The position numbers and the translations under genes are program-made. Below the pieces are notes generated by a model. That model was given only the letters and a program-made list of their open reading frames with translations. It was not told where the DNA came from and did no database searches. From Paenibacillus pabuli NBRC 13638 (GTDB lineage Bacteria; Bacillota; Bacilli; Paenibacillales; Paenibacillaceae), in contig NZ_BCNM01000008.1 in NCBI RefSeq assembly GCF_001514495.1, positions 186,001 through 250,000 on the forward strand: a stretch of DNA of 64,000 nt. Direction: 5' to 3'. Positions 8,595 to 15,304 of this stretch are shown in pieces. The first letter of the stretch is position 1. Every line of letters begins with the position of its first letter.

Positions 8595-9068
8595 TTAAAT
8601 GTTCTCCTTTATCCAAGAACGCAACTTTTCAGCATATAAAGAACGTTCATCTGGATCGGACTGAGAACCCTTTGACAGATAGAGCTGATCATTCACATAT
8701 CTCGGGTAAACATGAAGATGATAATGCCACACATCTTGATTGCCAGCAGGCTCATTATGTTGCCGTGTAGAAATCCCATCACATCCATATGTACTTTTCA
8801 TTGCAAATGCTGTAAGCTGAGCCGCGCGATGAATTTCAACAGCGTAATCCGCAGGGAGTTCAAAGATGTTCTCGAAATGTTGATTAGGAACGATAAGAAC
8901 ATGCCCTTTATTGTTTGGCCACCACTTGCTCGCTATAAATGCCGTTACCTTTTCATTCTGATAGATGATATCCCTTTGTTTTGTTCCCTGATTAGGGCGC
9001 TCGATACCCCAAACACGACAAAATGGACATTCGTATCCTTCGGGCTTATGTGAAAATGATGCTGTCAT
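8595..9068 (-). CDS. HIT family nucleotide hydrolase/transferase
   Basis: 157 residues. The histidine-triad motif appears near residue 115 as WHYHLHVYP, with the three His of HxHxH. An N-terminal CxxC (CPFCRVWG) may bind zinc, as in several HIT proteins. Upstream of the triad lies NKGHVLIVPNQHFENIF, the conserved core strand. Family members hydrolyse nucleoside phosphoramidates or dinucleoside polyphosphates through a covalent AMP-histidine intermediate; the physiological substrate here is unknown. It is cytoplasmic. It is followed on the same strand, across the terminator, by no partner; the Nudix gene lies upstream by 113 bases and may share transcription. Confidence 0.88.
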   Translation of the reverse strand: MTASFSHKPEGYECPFCRVWGIERPNQGTKQRDIIYQNEKVTAFIASKWWPNNKGHVLIVPNQHFENIFELPADYAVEIHRAAQLTAFAMKSTYGCDGISTRQHNEPAGNQDVWHYHLHVYPRYVNDQLYLSKGSQSDPDERSLYAEKLRSWIKENI

Positions 9069-9181
9069 CTTTTTTATTCAACACCTTTCATATCTTTCCA
9101 ATCAGCTATTAGACGCAGGTTCTCCACTCTTCCAATAACAATAAATGGATACTCCGTAGTTAAATCAGCCTTAAATTGATT

Positions 9182-9646
9182 CTAAACAGACAGGGTCTCC
9201 AGGCCAGGTTCCTCATTTCCTAAATACATTTCTGTTTTTTCTCCCTTGGATAACCTTAGAATCTGCTTTCTTAATTTGGACGGATATAATGGTTCTTTAG
9301 TAATATTGTTAATATCAAGCCATTCATATCGGGTTTGGTTTTTGTCATCTTGCAGAACAGAATTGTCGATTGACCCTACGTATTCGCATAAAAAAACCAA
9401 ATCCACACGATGAAAAGCCTCGCCATATACCCCTTCAATTACAAATTCCAACGATAACGGTTCTACATCCACTCCGATTTCTTCCGCTACCTCACGTTTA
9501 ACCGCCTCGGCCAGTGTTTCCCCTGCATTTTGGTCTCCACCAGGCATAATGTAGAAAACATCACCATGATCATCGAGCTTAATTGCGAGCATTTTCCCTT
9601 CTTTAATAATTAGTGCTTTTGCAGAATTTCGAATTTTTCTCTCCAT
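9182..9646 (-). CDS. Nudix hydrolase
   Basis: 154 residues from the ATG at 9646, which has GGAGGT 8 bases upstream; the frame is open further to 9778 but that part lacks a good ribosome-binding site. The Nudix box GX5EX7REUXEEXGU is intact: it begins GGDQNAGETLAEAV and continues KREVAEEIGVD, around residues 38-60. The family cleaves nucleoside diphosphates linked to another group, using divalent metal held by the REVAEE glutamates. The substrate cannot be deduced. It is cytoplasmic and lies upstream of the HIT gene on the same strand, so two nucleotide-cleaning enzymes may be co-expressed. Confidence 0.88.
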   Translation of the reverse strand: MERKIRNSAKALIIKEGKMLAIKLDDHGDVFYIMPGGDQNAGETLAEAVKREVAEEIGVDVEPLSLEFVIEGVYGEAFHRVDLVFLCEYVGSIDNSVLQDDKNQTRYEWLDINNITKEPLYPSKLRKQILRLSKGEKTEMYLGNEEPGLETLSV

Positions 9647-9704
9647 TTTTAAACCTCCGTTTGCCAATAACTCCATATCAAGTTTTGAAATAAGCAGTAT
9701 AAAG

Positions 9705-9722
9705 GCCCTCACAATGGAGGGC
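9705..9722. other. Short GC hairpin in the Nudix leader
   Basis: GCCCTC / GAGGGC pair around a 6-base loop, 60 bases upstream of the Nudix start. On the plus strand it is followed by GTTCTTTCCTT. It may be a terminator for unknown upstream transcription or a leader structure; no riboswitch class is recognised. Confidence 0.3.
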
Positions 9723-10074
9723 GTTCTTTCCTTGATCAAGTCAAACATACTCAGCAAGTTCCGAACCAGCCTTTCCAATCTCCAGCCTAGCCCATTCCGC
9801 GTGCCTTCACGCTTCTCATGAAGATTTTAACATGTATTCCTGTACAAATTCTGAACATCAACATAAAAATAAACAATAGCTAAATCTGTATTATCCCATT
9901 TAACCACCATTCTACGTACTTCGTTACGGATGGGGCGACCCACATACGGCTATCATTTTCATGATTCGTATACCGAATTCAGCCATCATAGGCATGTTCC
10001 CAGCAGCTTTAAGCTGATCTAACGCTTAACATTAGCTCAAGGATAGGTGCTGAGAACACTTAGAGTAGGTGGTT
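9723..10074. other. Intergenic stretch without recognisable genes
   Basis: No protein-like frame or RNA gene was recognised in this roughly 350-base stretch. Confidence 0.4.
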
Positions 10075-10135
10075 TAAAAAAAATGCCGGTCCAGGGCGCG
10101 ACATTACGTCCTAGACCGGCTATTTATTTTTTAGA
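10075..10135. terminator. Bidirectional rho-independent terminator
   Basis: GCCGGTCCAGGGCG (from 10084) pairs with CGTCCTAGACCGGC (ending 10120) with two imperfect positions. An A-run on the left (10075-10083) becomes a T-run on the minus strand, and TATTTATTTTTTAG follows on the right. It ends transcription of the esterase gene at 10194-10973. Confidence 0.85.
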
Positions 10136-10193
10136 CAAGAGGATGACTCCCCTTCCAATTGAAAGGAATGAGGAGTTTATTGGGCAGTAAATG

Positions 10194-10973
10194 TTACAAA
10201 CGATCCAAGGGAAGCCATTTCAGTACGTCTTGAATGGTCTTATCCCAGAATGCCCAATCGTGTACGCCCGACTCTTCAGCGTATGTATAGTTCAGTGAAG
10301 ATCGCTCAAATGCTTCCTTCATTCCGATATTTAGATCGTAAAGGAAATCTTGCGTACCGGATGCTTGGTAAAAGGCAGGTTTCGGTCCAGCTGCATGATC
10401 GCAAGTCTGGACAAGGTGATAAAGATCGTTATCGGTTCCCGCATGCGGTCCTTCTCCGAATGCAAGCCGCAGAAACGGAGGAGACTCTCCTCCCGGCCCG
10501 GGACTCCAAAAAGGAAAATTACCGGTCGACAGTCCAGCAGCAGCGGCGAACATGTCAGGTTTGCTCAGCGCCCATCTGAGTGCGCCGTAACCTCCCATCG
10601 ATAGCCCAGCGACAAAATTATCTTCACGAGCATCCGACAGCGGGAACAAGGACCGGGCAATCTGGGGAAGCTCTTCCATGAGAAATGTACCGTACTTTCC
10701 TCCGTAAGCCATATCCGTATAGAAGCTTAATTGGACTTGAGGCATAACGACAGCAAGTCCCAACTCGGAAACATACCGTTCAATCGATGTCCGTCGCATC
10801 CAGATCGTATCGTCATCGGACCCTCCATGCAACAGCCAGAGGACGGGATGCCTCTCCCGGTTGGCAGCGCCTTTCATTCCGACTTGCCCCCTCGTCGCTT
10901 GAGGCAGAATAACGGTCATTGACGTGCTTAGTCCTAACGTTTCCGAGAAATAATTGCATCGAATCATTGCCAT
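10194..10973 (-). CDS. Esterase-D-like alpha/beta hydrolase (tributyrin esterase type)
   Basis: 259 residues, no signal peptide. An oxyanion strand VLWLLHGGSDDDTIW (about residues 44-58) precedes the nucleophile elbow GLSMGGYGAL near residue 123. A C-terminal histidine in GVHDWAFWD (about 237-245) completes the triad, with an Asp likely in GTQDFLYDL. This is the esterase D / S-formylglutathione hydrolase / tributyrin esterase pattern (Pfam PF00756). Substrates may include acetyl or feruloyl esters; which one is not decidable. The ATG has GAGGAG upstream. It is flanked by its own terminator, so it is monocistronic, with a cre-like sequence upstream. Confidence 0.85.
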   Translation of the reverse strand: MAMIRCNYFSETLGLSTSMTVILPQATRGQVGMKGAANRERHPVLWLLHGGSDDDTIWMRRTSIERYVSELGLAVVMPQVQLSFYTDMAYGGKYGTFLMEELPQIARSLFPLSDAREDNFVAGLSMGGYGALRWALSKPDMFAAAAGLSTGNFPFWSPGPGGESPPFLRLAFGEGPHAGTDNDLYHLVQTCDHAAGPKPAFYQASGTQDFLYDLNIGMKEAFERSSLNYTYAEESGVHDWAFWDKTIQDVLKWLPLDRL

Positions 10974-11091
10974 TATACATTCTCCTCATATCGTATTATT
11001 GAACTGAACAACCACATCCCTTTGCAAGTCAGTCGATGTTGGTTGTTATCGTTACCATTTCGGTCCCTACTTGTGTTTGATTCTATTGTAA

Positions 11092-11105
11092 CGGAAGCGC
11101 TTTCT
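11092..11105. promoter_or_regulatory. Weak cre-like palindrome upstream of the esterase
   Basis: CGGAAGCGCTTTCT differs from a symmetric cre (TGGAAGCGCTTTCA) only at the outer bases. It lies 119 bases upstream of the esterase start. This is suggestive of CcpA control but not a full match. Confidence 0.3.
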
Positions 11106-11211
11106 TCGCTATATACCAGAAATTCGACTAATCTTCATTTCATAATTCGAGTTTCTGGAAAACGATTGCAAAATTCAAAGGGCTCAGTTAGTTCTTCATC
11201 ATGGATTGTTT

Positions 11212-11252
11212 CAAACTTGTTCTTTCTAATGCAGAAAGTTCTTGTCTCTCGA
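11212..11252 (-). repeat. Dispersed repeat, end fragment E
   Basis: On the minus strand: TCGAGAGACAAGAACTTTCT and a further AACAAG motif. It matches the TCGAGGGACAAGAAC end of copies B and C but lacks the terminator hairpin. It again lies in the 3' region of a minus-strand gene, here the RibD-like gene. Confidence 0.45.
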
Positions 11253-11368
11253 CACGGAAAACCTATTGGCCGGGTTCTACCTAAAAAACAGCGAACAGAG
11301 ATCATAGAATTTACAATTCTAAGACTTGCCGCTGTTAATATGAAACTAACATTCTGCCATTGGCAATA

Positions 11369-11926
11369 TTATTTGTTCCCGTCTATATGATAAATTAATT
11401 GTACAACGCCTGAAGAGAACGTTCTTGTATTAACCAGTTTTAGATTCAACCTCTGTTTTATATCAACAAACAGTGGTTTTCCTTCCCCTAAAACAACAGG
11501 GTGAACAGATAATCTTAATTCATCAACAAGTCCTAAATGGATAAAAGTTGTAATCAGACTTGCTCCTCCATATAGCCAAATGTCTTTACCGGGTTTATTT
11601 TTAATTTTAATCACTTCTTCAAGAATATCATCGTTTATGAAAATGGCTTTATTATCCGTTCCTGTTCGTGACCTGGAAAACACATATTTTTCTTTACTAT
11701 GGACTAATCCCCAAAATTCTTCATCCATATCACTATGGTCAACTTCCGGGGTATATTGCCCCCATAAATCATAGCTTTTTCTCCCATAAAAAATGGTATC
11801 AATTTGATTTAAAAAATGAATAAAGCCCAGCTCCGAGTCCATAATGCACCAATCAACTTCACCATTTGGACCTTCAATAAAACCATCTAGGGTAACTGCT
11901 AAATCTAAAATTATTCTTCTTTTCAT
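11369..11926 (-). CDS. Dihydrofolate-reductase-like protein (RibD C-terminal family)
   Basis: 185 residues. It begins RRIILDLAVTLDGFIEGPNG, the usual first strand of the RibD C-terminal/DHFR-like family (Pfam PF01872). YGRKSYDLWG follows near residue 47 and a nucleotide-binding loop DIWLYGGASLITTF near 115-128, with HPVVLGEGKPLF near 142-153. Such stand-alone proteins (Bacillus YwjB and relatives) are annotated as reductases without a proven substrate. Probably NADPH-binding and cytoplasmic. GAGGAG lies upstream of the ATG. Monocistronic. Confidence 0.88.
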   Translation of the reverse strand: MKRRIILDLAVTLDGFIEGPNGEVDWCIMDSELGFIHFLNQIDTIFYGRKSYDLWGQYTPEVDHSDMDEEFWGLVHSKEKYVFSRSRTGTDNKAIFINDDILEEVIKIKNKPGKDIWLYGGASLITTFIHLGLVDELRLSVHPVVLGEGKPLFVDIKQRLNLKLVNTRTFSSGVVQLIYHIDGNK

Positions 11927-12036
11927 GATGTGTTACTCCTCTCGTTAATATAGATTCATTATAGATCTAATTTACGACAAACTGTGTCATAGTTAAGATA
12001 GGAATTTCTTTCACCACCGCAGCAGGGATGTTGATA

Positions 12037-13059
12037 CTAGCGAGATGTAAGTAAGTCCTCAGCCATTCTGACCAGATCTTCTTTTCGTAGACTGCTGTCC
12101 GCGTTATCATAAATTTCGTACAGCAAATGATTGTGCTCGTCCCTCCATCCAATTCGGTGATGGGTACCGGAGTCAGTTTGCTGATCGCTGGATTGGTCGG
12201 ATTGAATGTAATAGGCCTCCATGCCCTGAATGTTCAGCTTCTCGGATTTAGCCTGATGCCCCTGAAAAATGGTTAACTTGGAGTCCGGAAGCAGTCGCGT
12301 AGCGGTAACATTCACATAATTCTTCCCTTTGACATAGCGGGCTAAAGAGAAGTCAGCCTTGTCCCAATTCAGTTTTTGGATAAACAGTCTTTCCTCTTCC
12401 AGCGAGGATTCGGATTGTCTTATGAGGTCATCTGCTAATTTCAAGTAGGAAGGATCTTCGAGATGATTTGTAAACATATCGGCAGGATACACGTATCCGT
12501 AATCAAATTGGTATCCTTCCGGCAGATGGGTTAATGCTGTCAAAACGGGAGCCTGCGTCCGAGTCATTTCATCTTGAAAACTGCTGAAATTTCTATGTTC
12601 AACCCATTTATATTCAAATTTTATGGGATTTAGCTTATCCGCGCTATTAATTAAATCATCTTTGACATAATAGGCTGCATATTCACCCGGTTGCAGTTGA
12701 TCTTTAACCTGTTCCGTGTAAACGCCCAGCCTGTTCGTATATTTCGTAACAAAGTCCGTCGGCTCTTTAGCGGCAGCAGTTTTTAGAACGACCTCGCCTT
12801 TTTGGTTGAGGAATTCAACATATTGTGAGGTCGCGTATCCTGTCACCGATACGCCGAGAACTAACAGGGCGGTCAGCCCGGTAACCGCGATTCTCGGTCG
12901 CATTCGTGTTCTGGCATCCATTCCTCGCTTGCGAAGTCCCAGCTTATGGACTCGGGCCATGACTTTGTCTGTGACATCAATATCTTGGAGCTCCCCATCG
13001 GTCAAAAGATCCATCTTTTTCAGACTTTCGTTTTGAGAAGTACGTTGTAATCCAGGCAT
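12037..13059 (-). CDS. Membrane anti-sigma-factor-like protein with DUF4367-type C-terminus
   Basis: 340 residues. A cytoplasmic N-terminal part of about 55 residues precedes one transmembrane helix (IAVTGLTALLVLGVSVTGYA, about 58-77), and an extracytoplasmic part of about 260 residues follows. Its end (RIGWRDEHNHLLYEIYDN and following residues) resembles DUF4367 domains found in Bacillales anti-sigma regulators. The start overlaps the sigma-factor gene by 40 bases, so the two are translationally coupled. By analogy with other ECF operons it should hold the sigma factor inactive at the membrane and release it on an envelope signal. No classical zinc-binding HxxxCxxC motif is visible, so binding mode is inferred from context. 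Confidence 0.75.
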   Translation of the reverse strand: MPGLQRTSQNESLKKMDLLTDGELQDIDVTDKVMARVHKLGLRKRGMDARTRMRPRIAVTGLTALLVLGVSVTGYATSQYVEFLNQKGEVVLKTAAAKEPTDFVTKYTNRLGVYTEQVKDQLQPGEYAAYYVKDDLINSADKLNPIKFEYKWVEHRNFSSFQDEMTRTQAPVLTALTHLPEGYQFDYGYVYPADMFTNHLEDPSYLKLADDLIRQSESSLEEERLFIQKLNWDKADFSLARYVKGKNYVNVTATRLLPDSKLTIFQGHQAKSEKLNIQGMEAYYIQSDQSSDQQTDSGTHHRIGWRDEHNHLLYEIYDNADSSLRKEDLVRMAEDLLTSR

Positions 13060-13607
13060 TTTTCTTCCTCCTTTAACTCGCTCATCATTTTTTTAAGTTT
13101 GTTTTTGGTTCGCGTATACTTTTTCTTGACAGATTCCGGGCTTTTGTTCAGAATTTCACCTATTTCTGCAAACGACTTCTCTTCATAAATGCGCAGAACA
13201 AGTAAGTTCCGTTCCACGGTATTTAATTTTCCGAGCGCCCGGTTCAGTGGTTCGCTAAACAGCTGGCGTTCCATTATCTCCGCAGGACTATTAGCGGTTT
13301 GGTTTGGGTTAACCAGGCCGAGCTTCCATTTCTGTTGCATTTTCTTTCGGCGGATTATATTGATGCAGTGATGATATGCCATTTTGTATAACCATGAGGA
13401 GAAATTCACATTAGGCTTGTACAGGTTGATTTTCTCATAGGCCTTGACCAGGATGTCCTGAACCGCATCCTCGGCCTCCTGCCTGCTTGAAAGAAGCCTC
13501 CAACAGTACGTGAAAATCTGTTTTTGGTATTTTTGGACGATGTAGACATAATCCTGAATCTCGCCCGCTTGAACCCTTTTAATTCTATATTCGGTTTCCT
13601 CATCCAT
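13020..13607 (-). CDS. ECF-type RNA polymerase sigma-70 factor
   Basis: 195 residues. Region 2 is seen around residues 20-90, with YCWRLLSSRQEAEDAVQDIL (the AEDAVQD core) and FSSWLYKMAYHHCINIIRRK. Region 4 lies around 125-175, with LNTVERNLLVLRIYEEKSFA and the helix-turn-helix EIGEILNKSPESVKKKYTR. Region 3 is absent, as in extracytoplasmic-function factors. It directs RNA polymerase to stress or envelope promoters; its regulon cannot be inferred. It is the first gene of an operon with the anti-sigma gene and overlaps it by 40 bases. GGGAGGTG precedes the start. Confidence 0.92.
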   Translation of the reverse strand: MDEETEYRIKRVQAGEIQDYVYIVQKYQKQIFTYCWRLLSSRQEAEDAVQDILVKAYEKINLYKPNVNFSSWLYKMAYHHCINIIRRKKMQQKWKLGLVNPNQTANSPAEIMERQLFSEPLNRALGKLNTVERNLLVLRIYEEKSFAEIGEILNKSPESVKKKYTRTKNKLKKMMSELKEEEKCLDYNVLLKTKV

Positions 13608-13718
13608 TTCTCTTTAAGGCACCTCCCAGGCGATCATGATGAAGTTTACATATGTATAACAAACGAGGTGGTTCTAAAGGGACACTATTCGCAAATTTTT
13701 TTGTCCGTTCTGTTACCT

Positions 13719-13745
13719 AAAACAAAAAACCGCGCTATGCGCGGA
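13719..13745 (-). terminator. Rho-independent terminator, minus direction
   Basis: CCGCGC / GCGCGG stem with a 3-base loop (13730-13744), followed on the minus strand by GTTTTTTGTTTTAGG. It lies downstream of the GH43-like gene and the chimeric remnant and probably ends the whole PL6 operon. Confidence 0.85.
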
Positions 13746-13827
13746 GTTGAATCCATGTGTCCTTCTATATTCATTATAAAATGATTCTGCCTTATGTTGC
13801 CAAACGTTGTACCTATTCCGTAATTTA

Positions 13828-14046
13828 TTATAGCGAGGTTACGAACTGAACCTCCGGAAATCGGCTATCCGGTCCTTTCATTAAGGTTCCACTTTGATTT
13901 TTCAGATACATATCGATAATCCAATCCACCTGACTGATGACGTCAAGGCTATGCTCGATAACGATGACTGTATTGCCCTTGTCCACGAACCGGTTCAGAA
14001 TTTTCCACAGCTCCAGTGAAATCGCCGATAGCTTCAGTCCATTTCT
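13828..14046 (-). pseudogene. Chimeric remnant: UvrA-like ABC fragment fused to a hydrolase C-terminus
   Basis: One open minus-strand frame. Its first part reads [20 protein letters not shown] and [20 protein letters not shown], the D-loop/Walker-B-distal region of UvrA-type ABC ATPases. At about 13910-13916 it switches to [20 protein letters not shown] and ends with TAA. That second part is almost identical at DNA level (13850-13916 versus 28370-28436, one mismatch by eye) to the 3' end of the PAF-AH-like hydrolase gene 14.5 kb away. There is no start and no Walker A. It is a recombination scar rather than a gene. Confidence 0.75.
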
Positions 14047-14126
14047 GCCGCAGCGGTTATACGTCCTCGTCGCATAGCGCTCGCTTGGACGCCACGTAGT
14101 TGATCATCGTAAAAGCCCCCCGTGAA

Positions 14127-15143
14127 TCATTGCTTTAAAGGTACAACCATGTTCCACGTATCGGAAGCGTCCTTAAAACCATCACTGCCGTCCGAGACGG
14201 CCGCGAACAAATGAGTCGGCTTGCCGTTCTGGAACAACAGGAACGGCCGCTCCAGATTGCCCAGCGTCTGCACCGTGCCGTCATCCCAACGCACGGTCCG
14301 GGAATAGCCTTGCGGCTGCCCATGCAAGCTCCATTTCAGCCCGTCCGGCGACTCGGCGTAGATGCCGCCGTATTTTTCTCCGCATAGATGCCCTTCCATA
14401 TCTTTGGCGATCAAATTGTATCCTTCGTTTGTTTGCCAGATGAAAGGGTCTTCGATATGGAACAACTCTGGAGGAAACACCGGCTCGTCACTCAACACCC
14501 GGTACAGCCCCTCGTAGTGATCCGCATACGCAACGCCAATCGTCATGCCGCCATGCAGGTTGCCTTCGTAGTGACGTGCTTTGTAGATCAGCAGCACGGA
14601 ACCGTCCTCCCGGACACACGGAGCCGGATTGGAGGTCAGAAAGCTATCGAATCGGCCGGGACGTGTTGGTAATATCGGTTGGTCCGCTCTGCGCCACGGG
14701 CCCAAAACGCTGTCCGCTATAGCCAGACCTACCCGTTTGTTCGCCCTTGCCACGATGCATTGAGGATCAGTTAACCCGAAACTCCCGGGCGGCTCTGGAT
14801 CGCTTAGCGGATGGGTCGAACCCGTATAATAAAGCAAATATTTGTTGTTGTGCTTGACGATATGAGGGTTGTGCGTGCAGCGTCCGTCCCAATATTCCGC
14901 TCCCCTCGCCGGAAGCGCCACCTCGCAGAATCGGTACGGTCCCTCGGGGGTATCCGAGTCTGCCCTGACAATCTCTGAAGCCGTCATCCAACCGGGATGC
15001 ATCGGCAGTGTCTTCGGCCAGCGCGAGGCAAACATATGGAATTTTCCGTCCTCGCCCTGCACGACGGAACCGCACCATACCCAATAACCTTCCATACGGA
15101 AGCCGCCGCCACGCGGAGCCGGCAACATTGTGCTAGTATGCAT
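14127..15143 (-). CDS. Five-bladed beta-propeller glycosidase (GH43/GH117-like clan)
   Basis: 338 residues, no signal peptide, so the enzyme should be cytoplasmic. Blade-like segments contain the pattern of a substrate-facing acid followed by aromatic residues: HNPHIVKHNNKYLLYYTG (about 93-110), SNPAPCVREDGSVLLIYKA (about 172-190), HIEDPFIWQTNEGYNLIAKD (about 228-247). This resembles GH43, GH117 and related families that act on terminal sugars. Last gene of the PL6 cluster, 161 bases after the secreted lyase. It probably removes a neutral or uronic sugar from imported oligosaccharides, but linkage and sugar are unknown. GAGGTG precedes the ATG. Confidence 0.65.
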   Translation of the reverse strand: MHTSTMLPAPRGGGFRMEGYWVWCGSVVQGEDGKFHMFASRWPKTLPMHPGWMTASEIVRADSDTPEGPYRFCEVALPARGAEYWDGRCTHNPHIVKHNNKYLLYYTGSTHPLSDPEPPGSFGLTDPQCIVARANKRVGLAIADSVLGPWRRADQPILPTRPGRFDSFLTSNPAPCVREDGSVLLIYKARHYEGNLHGGMTIGVAYADHYEGLYRVLSDEPVFPPELFHIEDPFIWQTNEGYNLIAKDMEGHLCGEKYGGIYAESPDGLKWSLHGQPQGYSRTVRWDDGTVQTLGNLERPFLLFQNGKPTHLFAAVSDGSDGFKDASDTWNMVVPLKQ

Positions 15144-15304
15144 GTACAGTCACCTCGTTTTTTCCCGCTGCTCCATATTTGCTGTGAAACATGGTCTCCC
15201 ATCCTTCCATATGAAGTGAAAAACAGGACTGTTCCATACATCAATAGACTCGACATAGTCATACCAGCGAACCAACCGCCGGCATGCTTGCACATATATC
15301 GATC

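Noticed and set aside
9779..10074. Possible T-box or riboswitch upstream of the Nudix gene
   Set aside because: Only a short GC hairpin is visible; no T-box bulge sequence or known riboswitch core could be identified.
11155..11172. Second cre-like sequence (GGAAAACGATTGCA) upstream of the esterase
   Set aside because: Two departures from the consensus and nearly 190 bases from the start codon; too weak to list as a site.
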